NCBI GenBank assembly: GCA_965230515.1
Contig: OZ246007.1
Coordinates: 1,488,001-1,552,000, forward strand
Source: JAJFKB01 sp965230515
GTDB taxonomy: Bacteria > Pseudomonadota > Gammaproteobacteria > Pseudomonadales > IMCC2047
Length of the DNA stretch: 64,000 bases
Direction of reading: 5' to 3'
Of the stretch, positions 18,450 through 31,397 are shown in pieces. The notes below the pieces were generated by a model. The model was not told the DNA's origin. It saw only the letters and a program-made list of their open reading frames with translations, and searched no databases. Position 1 is the first letter of the stretch; each line of letters begins with the position of its first letter. The translations under genes were made by a program, and so were the position numbers.

Positions 18450-18567
18450 GCCTGACGATGACCTACTCTCACATGGGGAAACCCCACACTACCATCGGCG
18501 ATGAGTCTTTTCACTTCTGAGTTCGAGATGGGATCAGGTGGTTCCGACTCTCTATGGTCGTCAGGCA
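18450..18567 (-). rRNA. rrf: 5S ribosomal RNA
   Basis: 118 bases starting TGCCTGACGACCATAG and ending CATCGTCAGGC, so the 5' and 3' ends pair as in all 5S rRNAs. The internal CCATCTCGAACTCAGAAGTG and CGCCGATGGTAGTGTGGGG are nearly identical to other gammaproteobacterial 5S. It is the last gene of the operon. The 175-bp gap to 23S shows no tRNA. Confidence 0.97.
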
Positions 18568-18742
18568 AAACCTTTTAATCGGTGGTGCCTGCGGCTCACT
18601 GGATATTAACTCCAGCCAGCCAGTGCAATGCACTTAAACAATACGGCTATGTGACGGTATATCTTTCATACGTTCTCTTTCTCTTCACGCATATCTGTTG
18701 TACTTGATCTGGCTTTGCATACAACACCGCTTTGGCGTTATA

Positions 18743-21638
<2,896 letters not shown>

Positions 21639-21969
21639 ATATAACCCAAAAAAGTGTTTTATCGCTAAAACCCCTTTTTAAACAGTTACCAACCCGTTTG
21701 CTACAACGTGTTGATTCCTGCCTCTCTCCCTAAACATGGCAACATTACCTTTCGTGCTGCTACCACTGGGAGCGGGTTGATCATTTACGCCAGATATACG
21801 CTTGATGAATGTGTTTTCACACACTCAGAGAATCGTATTACTACCTTGACATTGAGAAGTCGCTAAACTTCTCGTCAAGTTTGTTTGTTTGCATACTGCA
21901 CAGTCATTTCAAATCATCGCTGATTCGTCATTCCCATGCCGCTTGCATACAAGCTATCACATAACCATA

Positions 21970-21982
21970 TTGTTAAAGAGCA
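21970..21982 (-). promoter_or_regulatory. boxA antitermination element in the 16S-23S spacer
   Basis: TGCTCTTTAACAA on the minus strand, an exact match to the boxA consensus bound by NusB-S10 in the rRNA antitermination complex. It lies about 330 bp before the 23S start, after tRNA-Ala. Confidence 0.85.
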
Positions 21983-22086
21983 TTGAACCTTTCGGTTCCT
22001 GGTTAAAAACCAGATCTAAATAATCAATCACTCCTGATCACTTAGATCTCTTCTCTAACCCTTCCTTCATCCTTTTCGATCCAGCC

Positions 22087-22167
22087 AAATCGAGTTAGGC
22101 AAGGCGCGGATCGGCGAAGCCTATTACCAATAGGTGAGCCAATTCGCAACGCCGCATCACTCAATTT
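22087..22167. repeat. Imperfect palindrome abutting tRNA-Ala 3' end
   Basis: 81-base inverted repeat with pairing outer ends (AAATCGAGT / ACTCAATTT) and a paired apex (CCTATT-ACC-AATAGG). The arms contain GGCAAGGCG on one side and CAACGCCGCATCA on the other. It ends exactly at the last base of the tRNA-Ala CCA. The apex core TATTACCAATA and the AAGGCG/AACGCCG arms are shared with the element next to tRNA-Ile. Confidence 0.75.
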
Positions 22168-22242
22168 GGTGGAGCCAGGCGGGATCGAACCGCCGACCTC
22201 CTGCGTGCAAGGCAGGCGCTCTCCCAGCTGAGCTATGGCCCC
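22167..22242 (-). tRNA. tRNA-Ala (anticodon TGC)
   Basis: A 76-base cloverleaf in the rRNA spacer: acceptor GGGGCCA/TGGCTCC, anticodon loop CTTGCAC, T loop GGTTCGATCCC, encoded CCA. Standard Ile-Ala spacer pair. Confidence 0.97.
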
Positions 22243-22436
22243 ATCTGCTTGTCTATTTTTCGCCAGCCTGCGTTGCCTGACAAAAAATATCCTGCGCATC
22301 TGCGCTCATAACCAACTAACCATGAACGCCTTAGCATGTCGACCTTCAAATCCATGCTAACCACACCACTCACCCTCTTGCGAGGAGAATTTCGTCAGGC
22401 TTTCTCGCCCAACCTTCTCACTCCCTTATTAAGAGG

Positions 22437-22518
22437 AGATTTGTCTGAGACAAGGCGGCTAGTTGCGACGTTTATTATCAATAAACGAGTGGCTTGCCAA
22501 CGCCGTATCAGGCAAATC

Positions 22519-22519
<1 letters not shown>
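22437..22519. repeat. Imperfect palindrome abutting tRNA-Ile 3' end
   Basis: 83-base inverted repeat: outer ends AGATTTGTCTGA / TCAGGCAAATCT, apex CGTTTATT-ATC-AATAAACG, arms GACAAGGCGGC and CAACGCCGTATCA. It stops exactly at the last base of the tRNA-Ile CCA, in the same geometry as the element next to tRNA-Ala. The two share the TATTAYCAATA core and flanking arm motifs, so they look like members of one family. Confidence 0.75.
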
Positions 22520-22595
<76 letters not shown>

Positions 22596-22607
22596 GAGCT
22601 AACTTGT

Positions 22608-22711
22608 CTATATCTTGCCTGGTCTGCGTTGCTGCTCATCACTCGGTCAGTCACATACTGATGTATGCTCCTTTCCTCGCTCCTTCGCGCGCCTTGCCAG
22701 CCAAAATATAG
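22608..22711. repeat. Third palindromic element in the rRNA spacer
   Basis: 104-base imperfect inverted repeat between 16S and tRNA-Ile. The outer ends pair (CTATATCTTGCCTGG against CCAGCCAAAATATAG, 13 of 15) and the apex is CATAC-TGAT-GTATG. The inner arms contain CTGCGTTGCTGCTC and CGCGCGCCTTGCC, echoing the AACGC/AAGGCG arms of the other two spacer palindromes. Confidence 0.65.
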
Positions 22712-22878
22712 CCTGCGTTATCTCCACTATCCCTTGCGTGCCAAATCCCGGCTCGCCGATAGCAGGTTTGGGCCTGTCGACCCTTTCTTTCCTTCGTCCA
22801 TTAAAAAAGCCAGCTCGCGCTGACCTTCAAAACAGAAACAATACGTGTGGGTACTATGCTGAAGCGTTCGGCTTCAGT

Positions 22879-24421
<1,543 letters not shown>

Positions 24422-24581
24422 AATCTTTTACATCAGCTTCTCAGCATGATGGGTGGTTTGCGCAGGTACCCTGCGATTACCACCAAATCTCGGCTCGGAA
24501 TTAACAATTTAACACTTAATTCTTAACGAATTGTCGAGTCACTTGTCTTCCGAATAGTTTGTCACCAAACTCTCTTCAACA

Positions 24582-24602
24582 AGCACCCACACGTATTGCT
24601 TC
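24582..24602 (-). other. 16S RNase III processing stem, 5' arm
   Basis: GAAGCAATACGTGTGGGTGCT on the minus strand is complementary at 19 of 21 positions to the segment at 22835-22855 just beyond the 16S 3' end. Together they would close the 16S precursor loop, the normal RNase III substrate. Confidence 0.75.
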
Positions 24603-24617
24603 TATACTTAATCCAAT

Positions 24618-24630
24618 TTATTAAAGAACG
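24618..24630 (-). promoter_or_regulatory. boxA-like element in the rRNA leader
   Basis: CGTTCTTTAATAA on the minus strand, close to the boxA consensus TGCTCTTTAACAA, about 60 bp downstream of the predicted rRNA promoter -10. Confidence 0.65.
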
Positions 24631-24689
24631 TTCGTTAGCACTCTATATCGCTAACCGGGAGAACCCTCTCTCCCTTCAAGAGAGCGCGC

Positions 24690-24717
24690 ATTATACACGC
24701 CATCATGAGCAGCACAA
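24690..24717 (-). promoter_or_regulatory. rRNA operon P1-type promoter
   Basis: TTGTGC (24717-24712), 16-bp spacer, TATAAT (24695-24690), then GCGCGCTC, on the minus strand. The 16-bp spacer and GC discriminator are those of E. coli rrn P1. Upstream, an A/T-rich tract (AATATTTTTGTAAAAC..., about 24725-24752) fits an UP element. Confidence 0.8.
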
Positions 24718-24837
24718 GACCTAAAATGAAAGTTTTACAAAAATATTCCGGGCCACTCAGATTTCCACCCCTTAAATCGAAGGCAGACCTCCAATTATAA
24801 CGCTGATCGCTACTAATTAAAAACCCTTAGGGTGATA

Positions 24838-26037
24838 TCAGAGCAAAGTAACTCGGGCTATTTTTTTCTTGCCTGCCTGTATGACGCGACTCTCGCCCAG
24901 AGCCAGTTTGAATGAGGCATCCTGCTGCTGACCATCCACAAATACCGCACCACGCTTCAGCACATCTCTCGCGGCATTACTGTTTTGCACCAGCTTAGCC
25001 ATACGCAAAACTGCAGCAATCGGCACCTCTGCCTGCCCCTGCCCGTCGATCTGCACTTCAGGCACATCTTCTGGTATCTCGCCAGCCTTCAACTGATTGC
25101 CAGCCCCCTTATGTGCAGTTGCAACCGCATCGGCACCATGAAACCGCTCCACGATCTCTTCGGCAAAACGTTTTTTAACTTCCTGCGGATTCAAGCCCGC
25201 ATCAACTTCTTTTTTGAATTGCTCTATTTCACCGACGGGACGAAAACTCAACAGCTCAAAATATCGCCACAGCAATTCATCAGGGACAGCCAGCACCTTA
25301 CGGTACATATCTCCCGGAAGATCATCCACACCGATATAATTACCCAACGATTTTGACATCTTCTGAACACCATCCAGACCTTCCAGAAGCGGCAGCGTCA
25401 GCACAATCTGCGGCTCCTGCCCGAAATGTCGCTGCAACTCCCGACCCATCAGCAAATTAAACTTCTGGTCCGTACCTCCGAGTTCAACATCGGCTTCCAG
25501 CGCGACCGAATCGTATCCCTGCACCAACGGATAAAGGAATTCGTGAATACTGATAGATTGGCCACTTTTGTACCGCTTACTGAAATCGTCCCGCTCCAGC
25601 ATTCGCGCTACCGTCTGCTGCGCCGCCAGATTGATCATATCAACCGAGCTCATCTCGTTCATCCACCGGGAATTAAAGTCCACCGTAGTCAACTCTGGAT
25701 CCAGAATCTTGAACACCTGCTCTTTATAAGTGGTTGCATTCTCCTGTATTTGCTCGACACTAAGCGGTTTGCGGGTCACATTCTTTCCGGTAGGGTCTCC
25801 TATCATCCCGGTAAAATCGCCAATCAGAAAAATTACTTCATGCCCCAAATCCTGAAACTGTTTGAGCTTATTGATCAACACCGTATGCCCCAGGTGCAAA
25901 TCGGGTGCCGTAGGATCAAAGCCGGCCTTAACTCTAAGCTTTTTCCCGCTCTCGAGGCGCTTGACCAACTCCTCTTCGAGCAATATCTCTTCTGCACCAC
26001 GCTTTATTATTGCTAACGCATCAGCGACTGACGTCAT
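24838..26037 (-). CDS. tyrS: Tyrosyl-tRNA synthetase (TyrZ-type)
   Basis: Class Ic aminoacyl-tRNA synthetase charging tRNA-Tyr. The 399-residue product carries the HIGH motif as HLGH (residues 48-51) and a KMSKS motif in canonical form (226-230). The canonical KMSKS, rather than the KFGKT-type loop of E. coli TyrS, places it with the TyrZ group, as does the P. aeruginosa gene in this position. An S4-type RNA-binding domain closes the protein (MAKLVQNSNAARDVLKRGAV). It lies about 120 bp upstream of the rRNA promoter on the same strand, with only a weak hairpin (ACCCTAAGGGT then TTTTAATT) after its stop. Confidence 0.96.
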   Translation of the reverse strand: MTSVADALAIIKRGAEEILLEEELVKRLESGKKLRVKAGFDPTAPDLHLGHTVLINKLKQFQDLGHEVIFLIGDFTGMIGDPTGKNVTRKPLSVEQIQENATTYKEQVFKILDPELTTVDFNSRWMNEMSSVDMINLAAQQTVARMLERDDFSKRYKSGQSISIHEFLYPLVQGYDSVALEADVELGGTDQKFNLLMGRELQRHFGQEPQIVLTLPLLEGLDGVQKMSKSLGNYIGVDDLPGDMYRKVLAVPDELLWRYFELLSFRPVGEIEQFKKEVDAGLNPQEVKKRFAEEIVERFHGADAVATAHKGAGNQLKAGEIPEDVPEVQIDGQGQAEVPIAAVLRMAKLVQNSNAARDVLKRGAVFVDGQQQDASFKLALGESRVIQAGKKKIARVTLL

Positions 26038-26173
26038 AATTTACATGCCTATCTATACCCGTTAAAAACAACTAACAATACCTCTTCCCGCAGTCTACCC
26101 GCAGGACAGCGGCCGATTATAGCACCCTGTTTATCGACTCCCTATGTCGAAGCCTGCTTTAATCAAAAAAAAT

Positions 26174-26182
26174 TGTTATAAT
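26174..26182 (+). promoter_or_regulatory. Extended -10 promoter upstream of the small peptide ORF and M23 peptidase
   Basis: TGTTATAAT: a consensus TATAAT with the extended TGn element, followed by the GC-rich CCCGCGG. The -35 region is weak, which is usual for extended -10 promoters. The start site would fall near 26189, about 23 bases before the 23-codon ORF. Confidence 0.65.
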
Positions 26183-26211
26183 CCCGCGGATTTAGTCCAT
26201 ACTTAAGAATT

Positions 26212-26283
26212 ATGGCAAAAGTATTAGCTAAAGGTGCAGGCCGATCCAGGCGTAATCCGTTTATTACAACATACAAACGCTAA
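26212..26283 (+). CDS. Candidate 23-residue basic peptide
   Basis: ATG to TAA, 23 codons, beginning MAKVLAKGAGRSRRNPFI and ending TTYKR. Seven of 23 residues are Lys or Arg, and the composition resembles very small ribosome- or nucleic-acid-associated proteins, but I do not recognise it. It lies just behind a strong extended -10 promoter and 17 bp before the M23 peptidase start, so it could be a small protein or an upstream leader peptide. The Shine-Dalgarno is weak (TTAAGAATT before the ATG), which lowers confidence. Confidence 0.45.
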   Translation: MAKVLAKGAGRSRRNPFITTYKR

Positions 26284-26300
26284 ATTTAATTGATAAAAGA

Positions 26301-27626
26301 ATGATCGCGCGCTACCCCAAAAACCATATTATTATTGTCAGCACTCTGGCTTTCCTCATCGGGCTTGTGCTGCTGGTTGCCCCCTCGGAAGAAGTGGCCG
26401 CAAAGCGGGATTCAATGCCGCTGCAAGTTATCGTTCCTGAACAGAACAAGCCAGCCGCCACAGAACAGCTTGCGACCCAACCGAACGCTGATAACAGCAA
26501 CCCTGCCAACCCTTTTGATTTGACTGGCTGGAAAACAGTTGAAGTCGCGCCGGGCGATAATCTGACCACTCTGTTTAAACGCGCCGGACTTTCGGCTCGG
26601 GACGTTTATGAAATTGCCAGCGCGGGAAAACGACTGGACAAGCAGGACAGCCTCAAAAAGCTTTTTCCAGGTGAACAGATCGCCTTTTTAATCAATGAAG
26701 GCAAACTGGAAAAACTGCGCCGGGTTAAAAGCCCACTGGAAAGTATCGAGTTTGTGCGTCAGGAGTCGGGCTATGAATTCAGCAAACTGACAAGGGCACC
26801 CGAAATTCACGCTCGTTACGTTTCAGCGACACTGGAAAGTTCTCTTTTTCTGGCTGCGCATAAAGCTGGCTTGCCCCAGAATTTGATTATGGAGATGGCC
26901 AATATTTTCGGCGGGGTTATTGACTTCATCTATGACCCCAGAAAGGGAGACAGCTTCAGCATATTATTTGAAGAAAAATTTATTGATGGCAAAAAAATCG
27001 GTACCGGCGAAATTCTGTCTGCCCAGTTCATCAATCGCGGACATCATCATACCGCCATCCATTACATAGACAGCAATGGTGACTCCGGACATTATACTCC
27101 CCAGGGCGTCAGCATGCGCAAAGCCTTCCTGAGAGCGCCGCTGGACTTCACTCGCATCAGCTCCGGCTTTAACCCTCGAAGAATACATCCGATTCACAAG
27201 AAAATTCGAGCACACCGTGGTATCGACTACGCCGCTCCACGAGGCACTCCCGTATATGCTGCGGGCGACGGACGAATTGTTGCGTCAGGATACTCCAAGG
27301 CTAACGGCAAGTACGTATTCATCAAGCACGGCGAGCAGTACACTACCAAGTACCTGCACCTCCATAAACGCGCCGTTCGAAAAGGTCAGCGAGTTAAGCA
27401 GGGACAAATCATCGGTCAGGTGGGATCAACCGGATATGCAACCGGCCCACACCTGCACTACGAATTTCTGGTAAGCGGTGTACACCGCAACCCACGTACA
27501 ATTCTGGACAAGCTACCCAAGGCAAAATCTATTCCCAGGCATGAACAACAGCGCTTTAAAGAGCATGCCGGACTGATGCTTGCACGCATCGATGCTCACC
27601 AGCAACTCCTCGCCTTCAACGAGTAA
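26301..27626 (+). CDS. M23-family peptidoglycan DD-metallopeptidase
   Basis: 441-residue envelope protein related to MepM/YebA. An N-terminal signal anchor (IIIVSTLAFLIGLVLLVAPS, about 10-29) is followed by a LysM/OapA-like segment (WKTVEVAPGDNLTTLFKRAG, from about 77), a linker domain, and the LytM catalytic domain from about 285. The zinc ligands are visible: H305 and D309 in AHRGIDYAA and H386 in GPHLHYE, so it should be an active endopeptidase rather than a degenerate activator. Such enzymes cut cross-links for cell-wall growth. anmK, for anhydro-MurNAc recycling, follows after 4 bp, so both serve murein turnover. Confidence 0.93.
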   Translation: MIARYPKNHIIIVSTLAFLIGLVLLVAPSEEVAAKRDSMPLQVIVPEQNKPAATEQLATQPNADNSNPANPFDLTGWKTVEVAPGDNLTTLFKRAGLSARDVYEIASAGKRLDKQDSLKKLFPGEQIAFLINEGKLEKLRRVKSPLESIEFVRQESGYEFSKLTRAPEIHARYVSATLESSLFLAAHKAGLPQNLIMEMANIFGGVIDFIYDPRKGDSFSILFEEKFIDGKKIGTGEILSAQFINRGHHHTAIHYIDSNGDSGHYTPQGVSMRKAFLRAPLDFTRISSGFNPRRIHPIHKKIRAHRGIDYAAPRGTPVYAAGDGRIVASGYSKANGKYVFIKHGEQYTTKYLHLHKRAVRKGQRVKQGQIIGQVGSTGYATGPHLHYEFLVSGVHRNPRTILDKLPKAKSIPRHEQQRFKEHAGLMLARIDAHQQLLAFNE

Positions 27627-27630
27627 GTTA

Positions 27631-28749
27631 ATGAACAGAACAGAGCCGTATTATTTTATCGGCTTGATGTCAGGTACCAGCCTGGACGCCATTGACGCTG
27701 CGCTCGTTGATTTTTCAGAGACAACTCCAAAACTGATTGAACAGATTCAGTACCCGCTCCCTGCGGATCTGCGAGCCAAGATTCTTGCCCTGTGTGAACC
27801 GGGTGACAACGAAATTCAGCGCATGGGAGCTCTTGACAGCACTTTGGGAGATCTCTTTGCAGAAACAACTATTCAGCTACTCACCAAAGCAAATATAGAT
27901 GCCCAGGAAGTTGTCGCTATCGGCAGCCACGGCCAAACAGTTCGTCACTGCCCCGAGGCAAGCCCTCCTTTTACACTGCAAATTGGTGATCCCAATGTGA
28001 TTGCACAACGAACACGTATAACCACCGTTGCAGACTTTAGACGAAGAGATGTTGCCGCTGGCGGCCAGGGAGCACCCTTTGCTCCCGCCTTCCATAAGGC
28101 TTTTTTTAGCTCCGATAAGAATAGAATTATTCTCAACATCGGCGGTATTGCCAATTTAACCTTTCTACCCGCAGACCACTCACAGCCGATAATTGGCTTT
28201 GATACCGGCCCCGGCAACGTACTTATCGATGCCTGGTGCCAATCACAGAACCGTGGCACCTATGATCCCGGTGGTGAATGGGCCGCGACCGGGACAATCA
28301 TTGAATCACTACTGAATCAAATGCTCACCGAGCCCTACTTTCAACTCCCTCACCCCAAAAGCACAGGGCGAGAGCGCTTCAACCACCAATGGTTACAGAA
28401 TCAGCCGGGCCTATCAGAAACCGGCTCGCCTGCAGATATTTGCGCCACACTGGTTGAGCTGACTGCAATCACTATCGGCGAATCAGTTAAAACCGGTTTT
28501 GCCCACTGCCAGGAGCTATTTATCTGCGGAGGTGGCGCGCGCAATCAATTTCTTGTGAACCGTATAGCCGCGCAACTGCCAGCTTTCAAGGTGGGTACCA
28601 CTGAGGAACTGGGCGTTAATCCTGACTGGGTGGAAGCGATGGGGTTTGCATGGCTGGCCAAACAATCATTGGAGGGAAACCAGGTTAAGCTGGCCTCGGT
28701 AACCGGTGCCTCACAAAATTGTATTCTGGGAGGCATATACCACGCATAA
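27631..28749 (+). CDS. anmK: Anhydro-N-acetylmuramic acid kinase
   Basis: Hydrolytic kinase converting 1,6-anhydro-MurNAc to MurNAc-6-phosphate in peptidoglycan recycling. The frame extends upstream to 27580 inside the peptidase gene. The ATG at 27631 gives 372 residues and starts MNRTEPYYFIGLMSGTSLDA, where the MSGTSLD phosphate-binding motif is at the usual distance from the N-terminus. GFDTGPGNVLIDAW and ICGGGARN further support the family. It lies 4 bp after the M23 peptidase stop. Confidence 0.96.
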   Translation: MNRTEPYYFIGLMSGTSLDAIDAALVDFSETTPKLIEQIQYPLPADLRAKILALCEPGDNEIQRMGALDSTLGDLFAETTIQLLTKANIDAQEVVAIGSHGQTVRHCPEASPPFTLQIGDPNVIAQRTRITTVADFRRRDVAAGGQGAPFAPAFHKAFFSSDKNRIILNIGGIANLTFLPADHSQPIIGFDTGPGNVLIDAWCQSQNRGTYDPGGEWAATGTIIESLLNQMLTEPYFQLPHPKSTGRERFNHQWLQNQPGLSETGSPADICATLVELTAITIGESVKTGFAHCQELFICGGGARNQFLVNRIAAQLPAFKVGTTEELGVNPDWVEAMGFAWLAKQSLEGNQVKLASVTGASQNCILGGIYHA

Positions 28750-28767
28750 AAATGGCTGGCATCCACA

Positions 28768-29154
28768 TCAACGGCTTCGCACTGACTTTCTTTGTGCCAC
28801 TATAGCCATTAAACCTACCACCCCTAGCGTACCGTATATAATAGCAAACCAAGGCGGCTCCGATTCAACTCCGTTGATTAACCCTAGAACAATCACGATA
28901 GACGGCACTATATCCACGGCAACTAATAGGATTCCTGCTGCCACATAACTTCCTCGCTCAATCTCGATACATACGGCAAGATTTATGCCTGAAATCACAA
29001 AAAGAAAAAGGTATAAAAACATACCGGGAAGAAAACTAATGAACGCCAAAATTTCAAAAAGATTGAGCATCCAGTGGGGCTGACTACGAATCGCGCCTCC
29101 TCCAACTCTATCCGCGGTGATGGTATTTATTAGTCTGTTTAGCGGGCTATACAC
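28768..29154 (-). CDS. Small integral membrane protein, unknown function
   Basis: Two to three hydrophobic segments (WMLNLFEILAFISFLPGMFL, LYLFLFVISGINLAVCIEI, GILLVAVDIVPSIVIVLGLI, FAIIYGTLGVVGLMAIVAQR). The frame is open far upstream into the DsrE-like gene. I propose the GTG at 29154, preceded by AAGGA six bases away, giving 128 residues beginning (V/M)YSPLNRLINTI. I do not recognise the family. It is 76 bp downstream of the DsrE-like gene and convergent with anmK. Confidence 0.5.
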   Translation of the reverse strand: MYSPLNRLINTITADRVGGGAIRSQPHWMLNLFEILAFISFLPGMFLYLFLFVISGINLAVCIEIERGSYVAAGILLVAVDIVPSIVIVLGLINGVESEPPWFAIIYGTLGVVGLMAIVAQRKSVRSR

Positions 29155-29230
29155 ATCCGATCCTTGATAAATAGTACTCACAACAGGGATGCGCACTGGA
29201 ACATCGCCCGCTTTTACTGATTTGGCTGAC

Positions 29231-29704
29231 CTAAAAGTATTTATACCCTTTATTAAGCAAACGCTGCTCTTCAGCAGGACCATAGGGAACGGTATCAATA
29301 AATGCGGGCAAGTCGCCGGCCTGGATTCCTTCGCGCTCCATTTGCACCTCGCACACACGCACATCGATTACTTTAAAGGCTTCCAGCCTCGCCGCCAGCT
29401 CAACTATATGCTTATAGGTATTGTAGTTTTTGCGAGAGAACACCTTGAGTTCAGGACCGTGTAGGATCACCGTGATTGGATCGAAATCCGGGAATTTCTC
29501 ACCTTCGGCCATTAGCATTTCCGCTTTCTCAAAAACGGCCTTAAGCTCCTCTGGTGTATGCAACCGAATTCTGGCCACATAACCTGATTCGCGCTTCTCA
29601 GGAATCGCATTCTTTAATGAAGAATTTTGGTCTGACTCCGCAAACAGACTGTTTGTGAATAGCAGCAAAAAGATGGCAACCAGGCAGCCGCAGATTTTAT
29701 TCAT
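29231..29704 (-). CDS. Secreted DsrE-like protein
   Basis: 157 residues with a signal peptide (KICGCLVAIFLLLFTNSLFA, about 3-22). The mature part resembles periplasmic DsrE/DsrF-like proteins: ITVILHGPELKVFSRKNYN, AARLEAFKVIDVRVCEVQME and the ending TVPYGPAEEQRLLNKGYKYF. One cysteine (in RVCEVQ) lies where DsrE-type proteins often have one, but a sulfur-relay role is not established for this secreted branch. It is 86 bp from erpA on the same strand. Confidence 0.65.
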   Translation of the reverse strand: MNKICGCLVAIFLLLFTNSLFAESDQNSSLKNAIPEKRESGYVARIRLHTPEELKAVFEKAEMLMAEGEKFPDFDPITVILHGPELKVFSRKNYNTYKHIVELAARLEAFKVIDVRVCEVQMEREGIQAGDLPAFIDTVPYGPAEEQRLLNKGYKYF

Positions 29705-29790
29705 AGCCAGCAGTCACTTGTTTAAAGCTCAATAAGCCATCGCATCAGACTTAATGAACTGGCTAACAGGTGCTTCAGCGCCTGATTCAC

Positions 29791-30138
29791 CTATATGGAA
29801 AAAGAAGATCCACAGCCGCAGGTAGTTTTCGCAGCCGGATTACGTACCACAAACTTGGACCCTTCCAGCCCCTCCTCATAATCGACCTGGGCACCCACCA
29901 GATATTGAAAGCTCATCGGATCTACCACCATGGTGACACCATCATTTTCGATTTTCGAATCGTCTTCAGCAACTTCATCATCAAAGGTAAACCCGTACTG
30001 AAAACCTGAGCAACCGCCACCGGTCACAAAAACCCGCAGCATTAGATTCTCATTACCTTCCTGCTCTATGAGTGACTTAACCTTATTGGCTGCAGAATCG
30101 CAAAAAACCAAAGGCGTCTGAACACCAACTTCAGACAT
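29791..30138 (-). CDS. erpA: Iron-sulfur cluster insertion protein ErpA
   Basis: A-type Fe-S carrier delivering clusters to apo-proteins, including those of isoprenoid synthesis. The 115-residue product has the three ligand cysteines: C43 (GGGCSGFQYGF) and C107/C109 (TTCGCGSSFSI at the C-terminus). The order argC, two hypothetical genes, erpA, anmK, M23 peptidase, tyrS matches the P. aeruginosa order as I remember it. Confidence 0.96.
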   Translation of the reverse strand: MSEVGVQTPLVFCDSAANKVKSLIEQEGNENLMLRVFVTGGGCSGFQYGFTFDDEVAEDDSKIENDGVTMVVDPMSFQYLVGAQVDYEEGLEGSKFVVRNPAAKTTCGCGSSFSI

Positions 30139-30235
30139 AAACGGAATACCTCCAATACAAATTCATCGTTGCAGAGTCAAATAACTCGGCCTCAAGGGAT
30201 TAATATTGCCTTTTCCGACTATTTTAGTCAAGTAT

Positions 30236-30685
30236 TTAGGTGGTTTGTACCTTGGAATCCACAGCGGCTGATTCATCCTGCTGCTTGCTCACTACTTTTG
30301 CGGTGGCGGCTGTTTTTGCGCCCGGTTGATGCTCTAGGCTTCCATTCACCTGCGCACCCATCACCATTTCAAGCAGATTGTAGTATACGGTACCGGTAAC
30401 AGAAGCATTGGCCGCCAACTCAGCATGCTCACTGGAATAGACATCTCCTATCACCTGACCATTAATAATGACATGGGGCGCCTTGACTTCTCCTTCCACC
30501 ACGCCGTGATCGCTAATACGCACCACAGCATTGGTACTGTCCTGCGCAATCACACATCCATTGACTTTGCCATCAATATGCAGACCGCCGGTAAACTTGA
30601 TATCGCCCTCAATCTCGGTATTGCTGGAAATCAGCGTATCGTAATTATGACGGGAATTCTGCTTTTTACTCCGCAACATCGGCAA
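30236..30685 (-). CDS. Bactofilin-family polymer-forming protein
   Basis: 149 residues. A short N-terminal tail is followed by a bactofilin right-handed beta-helix core (about 20-115): TLISSNTEIEGDIKFTGGLH, IDGKVNGCVIAQDSTNAVVR, GVVEGEVKAPHVIINGQVIG, GTVYYNLLEMVMGAQVNGSL. A charged, disordered C-terminus follows. Bactofilins self-assemble without nucleotide into filaments that place cell-wall enzymes. The start overlaps the stop of the upstream coiled-coil gene by 20 bp (or 14 bp if the second Met is used). Its location beside murein genes is suggestive. Confidence 0.88.
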   Translation of the reverse strand: MPMLRSKKQNSRHNYDTLISSNTEIEGDIKFTGGLHIDGKVNGCVIAQDSTNAVVRISDHGVVEGEVKAPHVIINGQVIGDVYSSEHAELAANASVTGTVYYNLLEMVMGAQVNGSLEHQPGAKTAATAKVVSKQQDESAAVDSKVQTT

Positions 30686-31382
30686 CCCTCTCTGGCTCTA
30701 CCCAGTTTAATTTTCTGGATACTGTTTGCACTTTCTTGCCCTCGGTCTGTGCATAAACCTCTATCTCATGCACTGAATAATCTACAGGTATATCAAAATC
30801 CACACTGAATTTCTGAAAATACCGGAATTTAAACTGTGAATTTAAATCTTCACCAACCAACTCTTTTAAGGATAGCATTGTTTGCTGAGACGCGCCGTTT
30901 CCATGCAAACGAACCTCCACATTACCGGTGATTAGCGATTGTTTTCTGCCAACCTGAGCGAGTATCCAGCTTAAACGCACCCGATCACCAGGTAGTGATT
31001 CAAGCTCCAGATTGGTAACCTGCAATCCTTTTTTACCCTCTTCGGGCTCCATAATGCTGCGATAGAAGGAAAGCGCTTTATTCAGCTCATATACCTTTTC
31101 CTCCAGTGCCTTGATAGCCTGTCGCGAATCCTCCAGTGCCAGCCTGTCGACCCGCTGATCCTGTTCCATGACGGCCACTTTACTCAGCGCATTGGACAAG
31201 CGTTGACGCTCCGCCGAATCAAGCATTTGTGCCTGTCGCTCCTGGTATCGACCAAAGAACACTGCCGACGCAATCAGGATGACGGCTGCCACTAGCCACA
31301 GGATGCTGACCAGCCAGCCGCGCAAGGGCCGGTGGGGCTTGAGCACCAACTGTTCCTGTTTACTTCCCTTTACTTTGGCCAT
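30666..31382 (-). CDS. Coiled-coil inner-membrane protein (DUF6776-like)
   Basis: 238 residues. A basic N-terminus and one membrane helix (WLVSILWLVAAVILIASAVF, about 23-42) are followed by a long coiled coil (about 48-105: RQAQMLDSAERQRLSNALSK ... EDSRQAIKALEEKVYELNKA). A beta-rich C-terminal periplasmic domain follows (LQVTNLELESLPGDRVRLSW). I recognise it as the hypothetical gene found between argC and a bactofilin in pseudomonads. The overlap with the bactofilin suggests they work together, perhaps as a membrane partner for the filament. Confidence 0.75.
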   Translation of the reverse strand: MAKVKGSKQEQLVLKPHRPLRGWLVSILWLVAAVILIASAVFFGRYQERQAQMLDSAERQRLSNALSKVAVMEQDQRVDRLALEDSRQAIKALEEKVYELNKALSFYRSIMEPEEGKKGLQVTNLELESLPGDRVRLSWILAQVGRKQSLITGNVEVRLHGNGASQQTMLSLKELVGEDLNSQFKFRYFQKFSVDFDIPVDYSVHEIEVYAQTEGKKVQTVSRKLNWVEPERVADVAE

Positions 31383-31397
31383 AGGTAACCAGATGCA

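Noticed and set aside
24781..24815. Second promoter between tyrS and the rRNA P1 (TATAAT in TTATAATTGG)
   Set aside because: A good -10 but no -35 or extended element; may be chance in an A/T-rich stretch.
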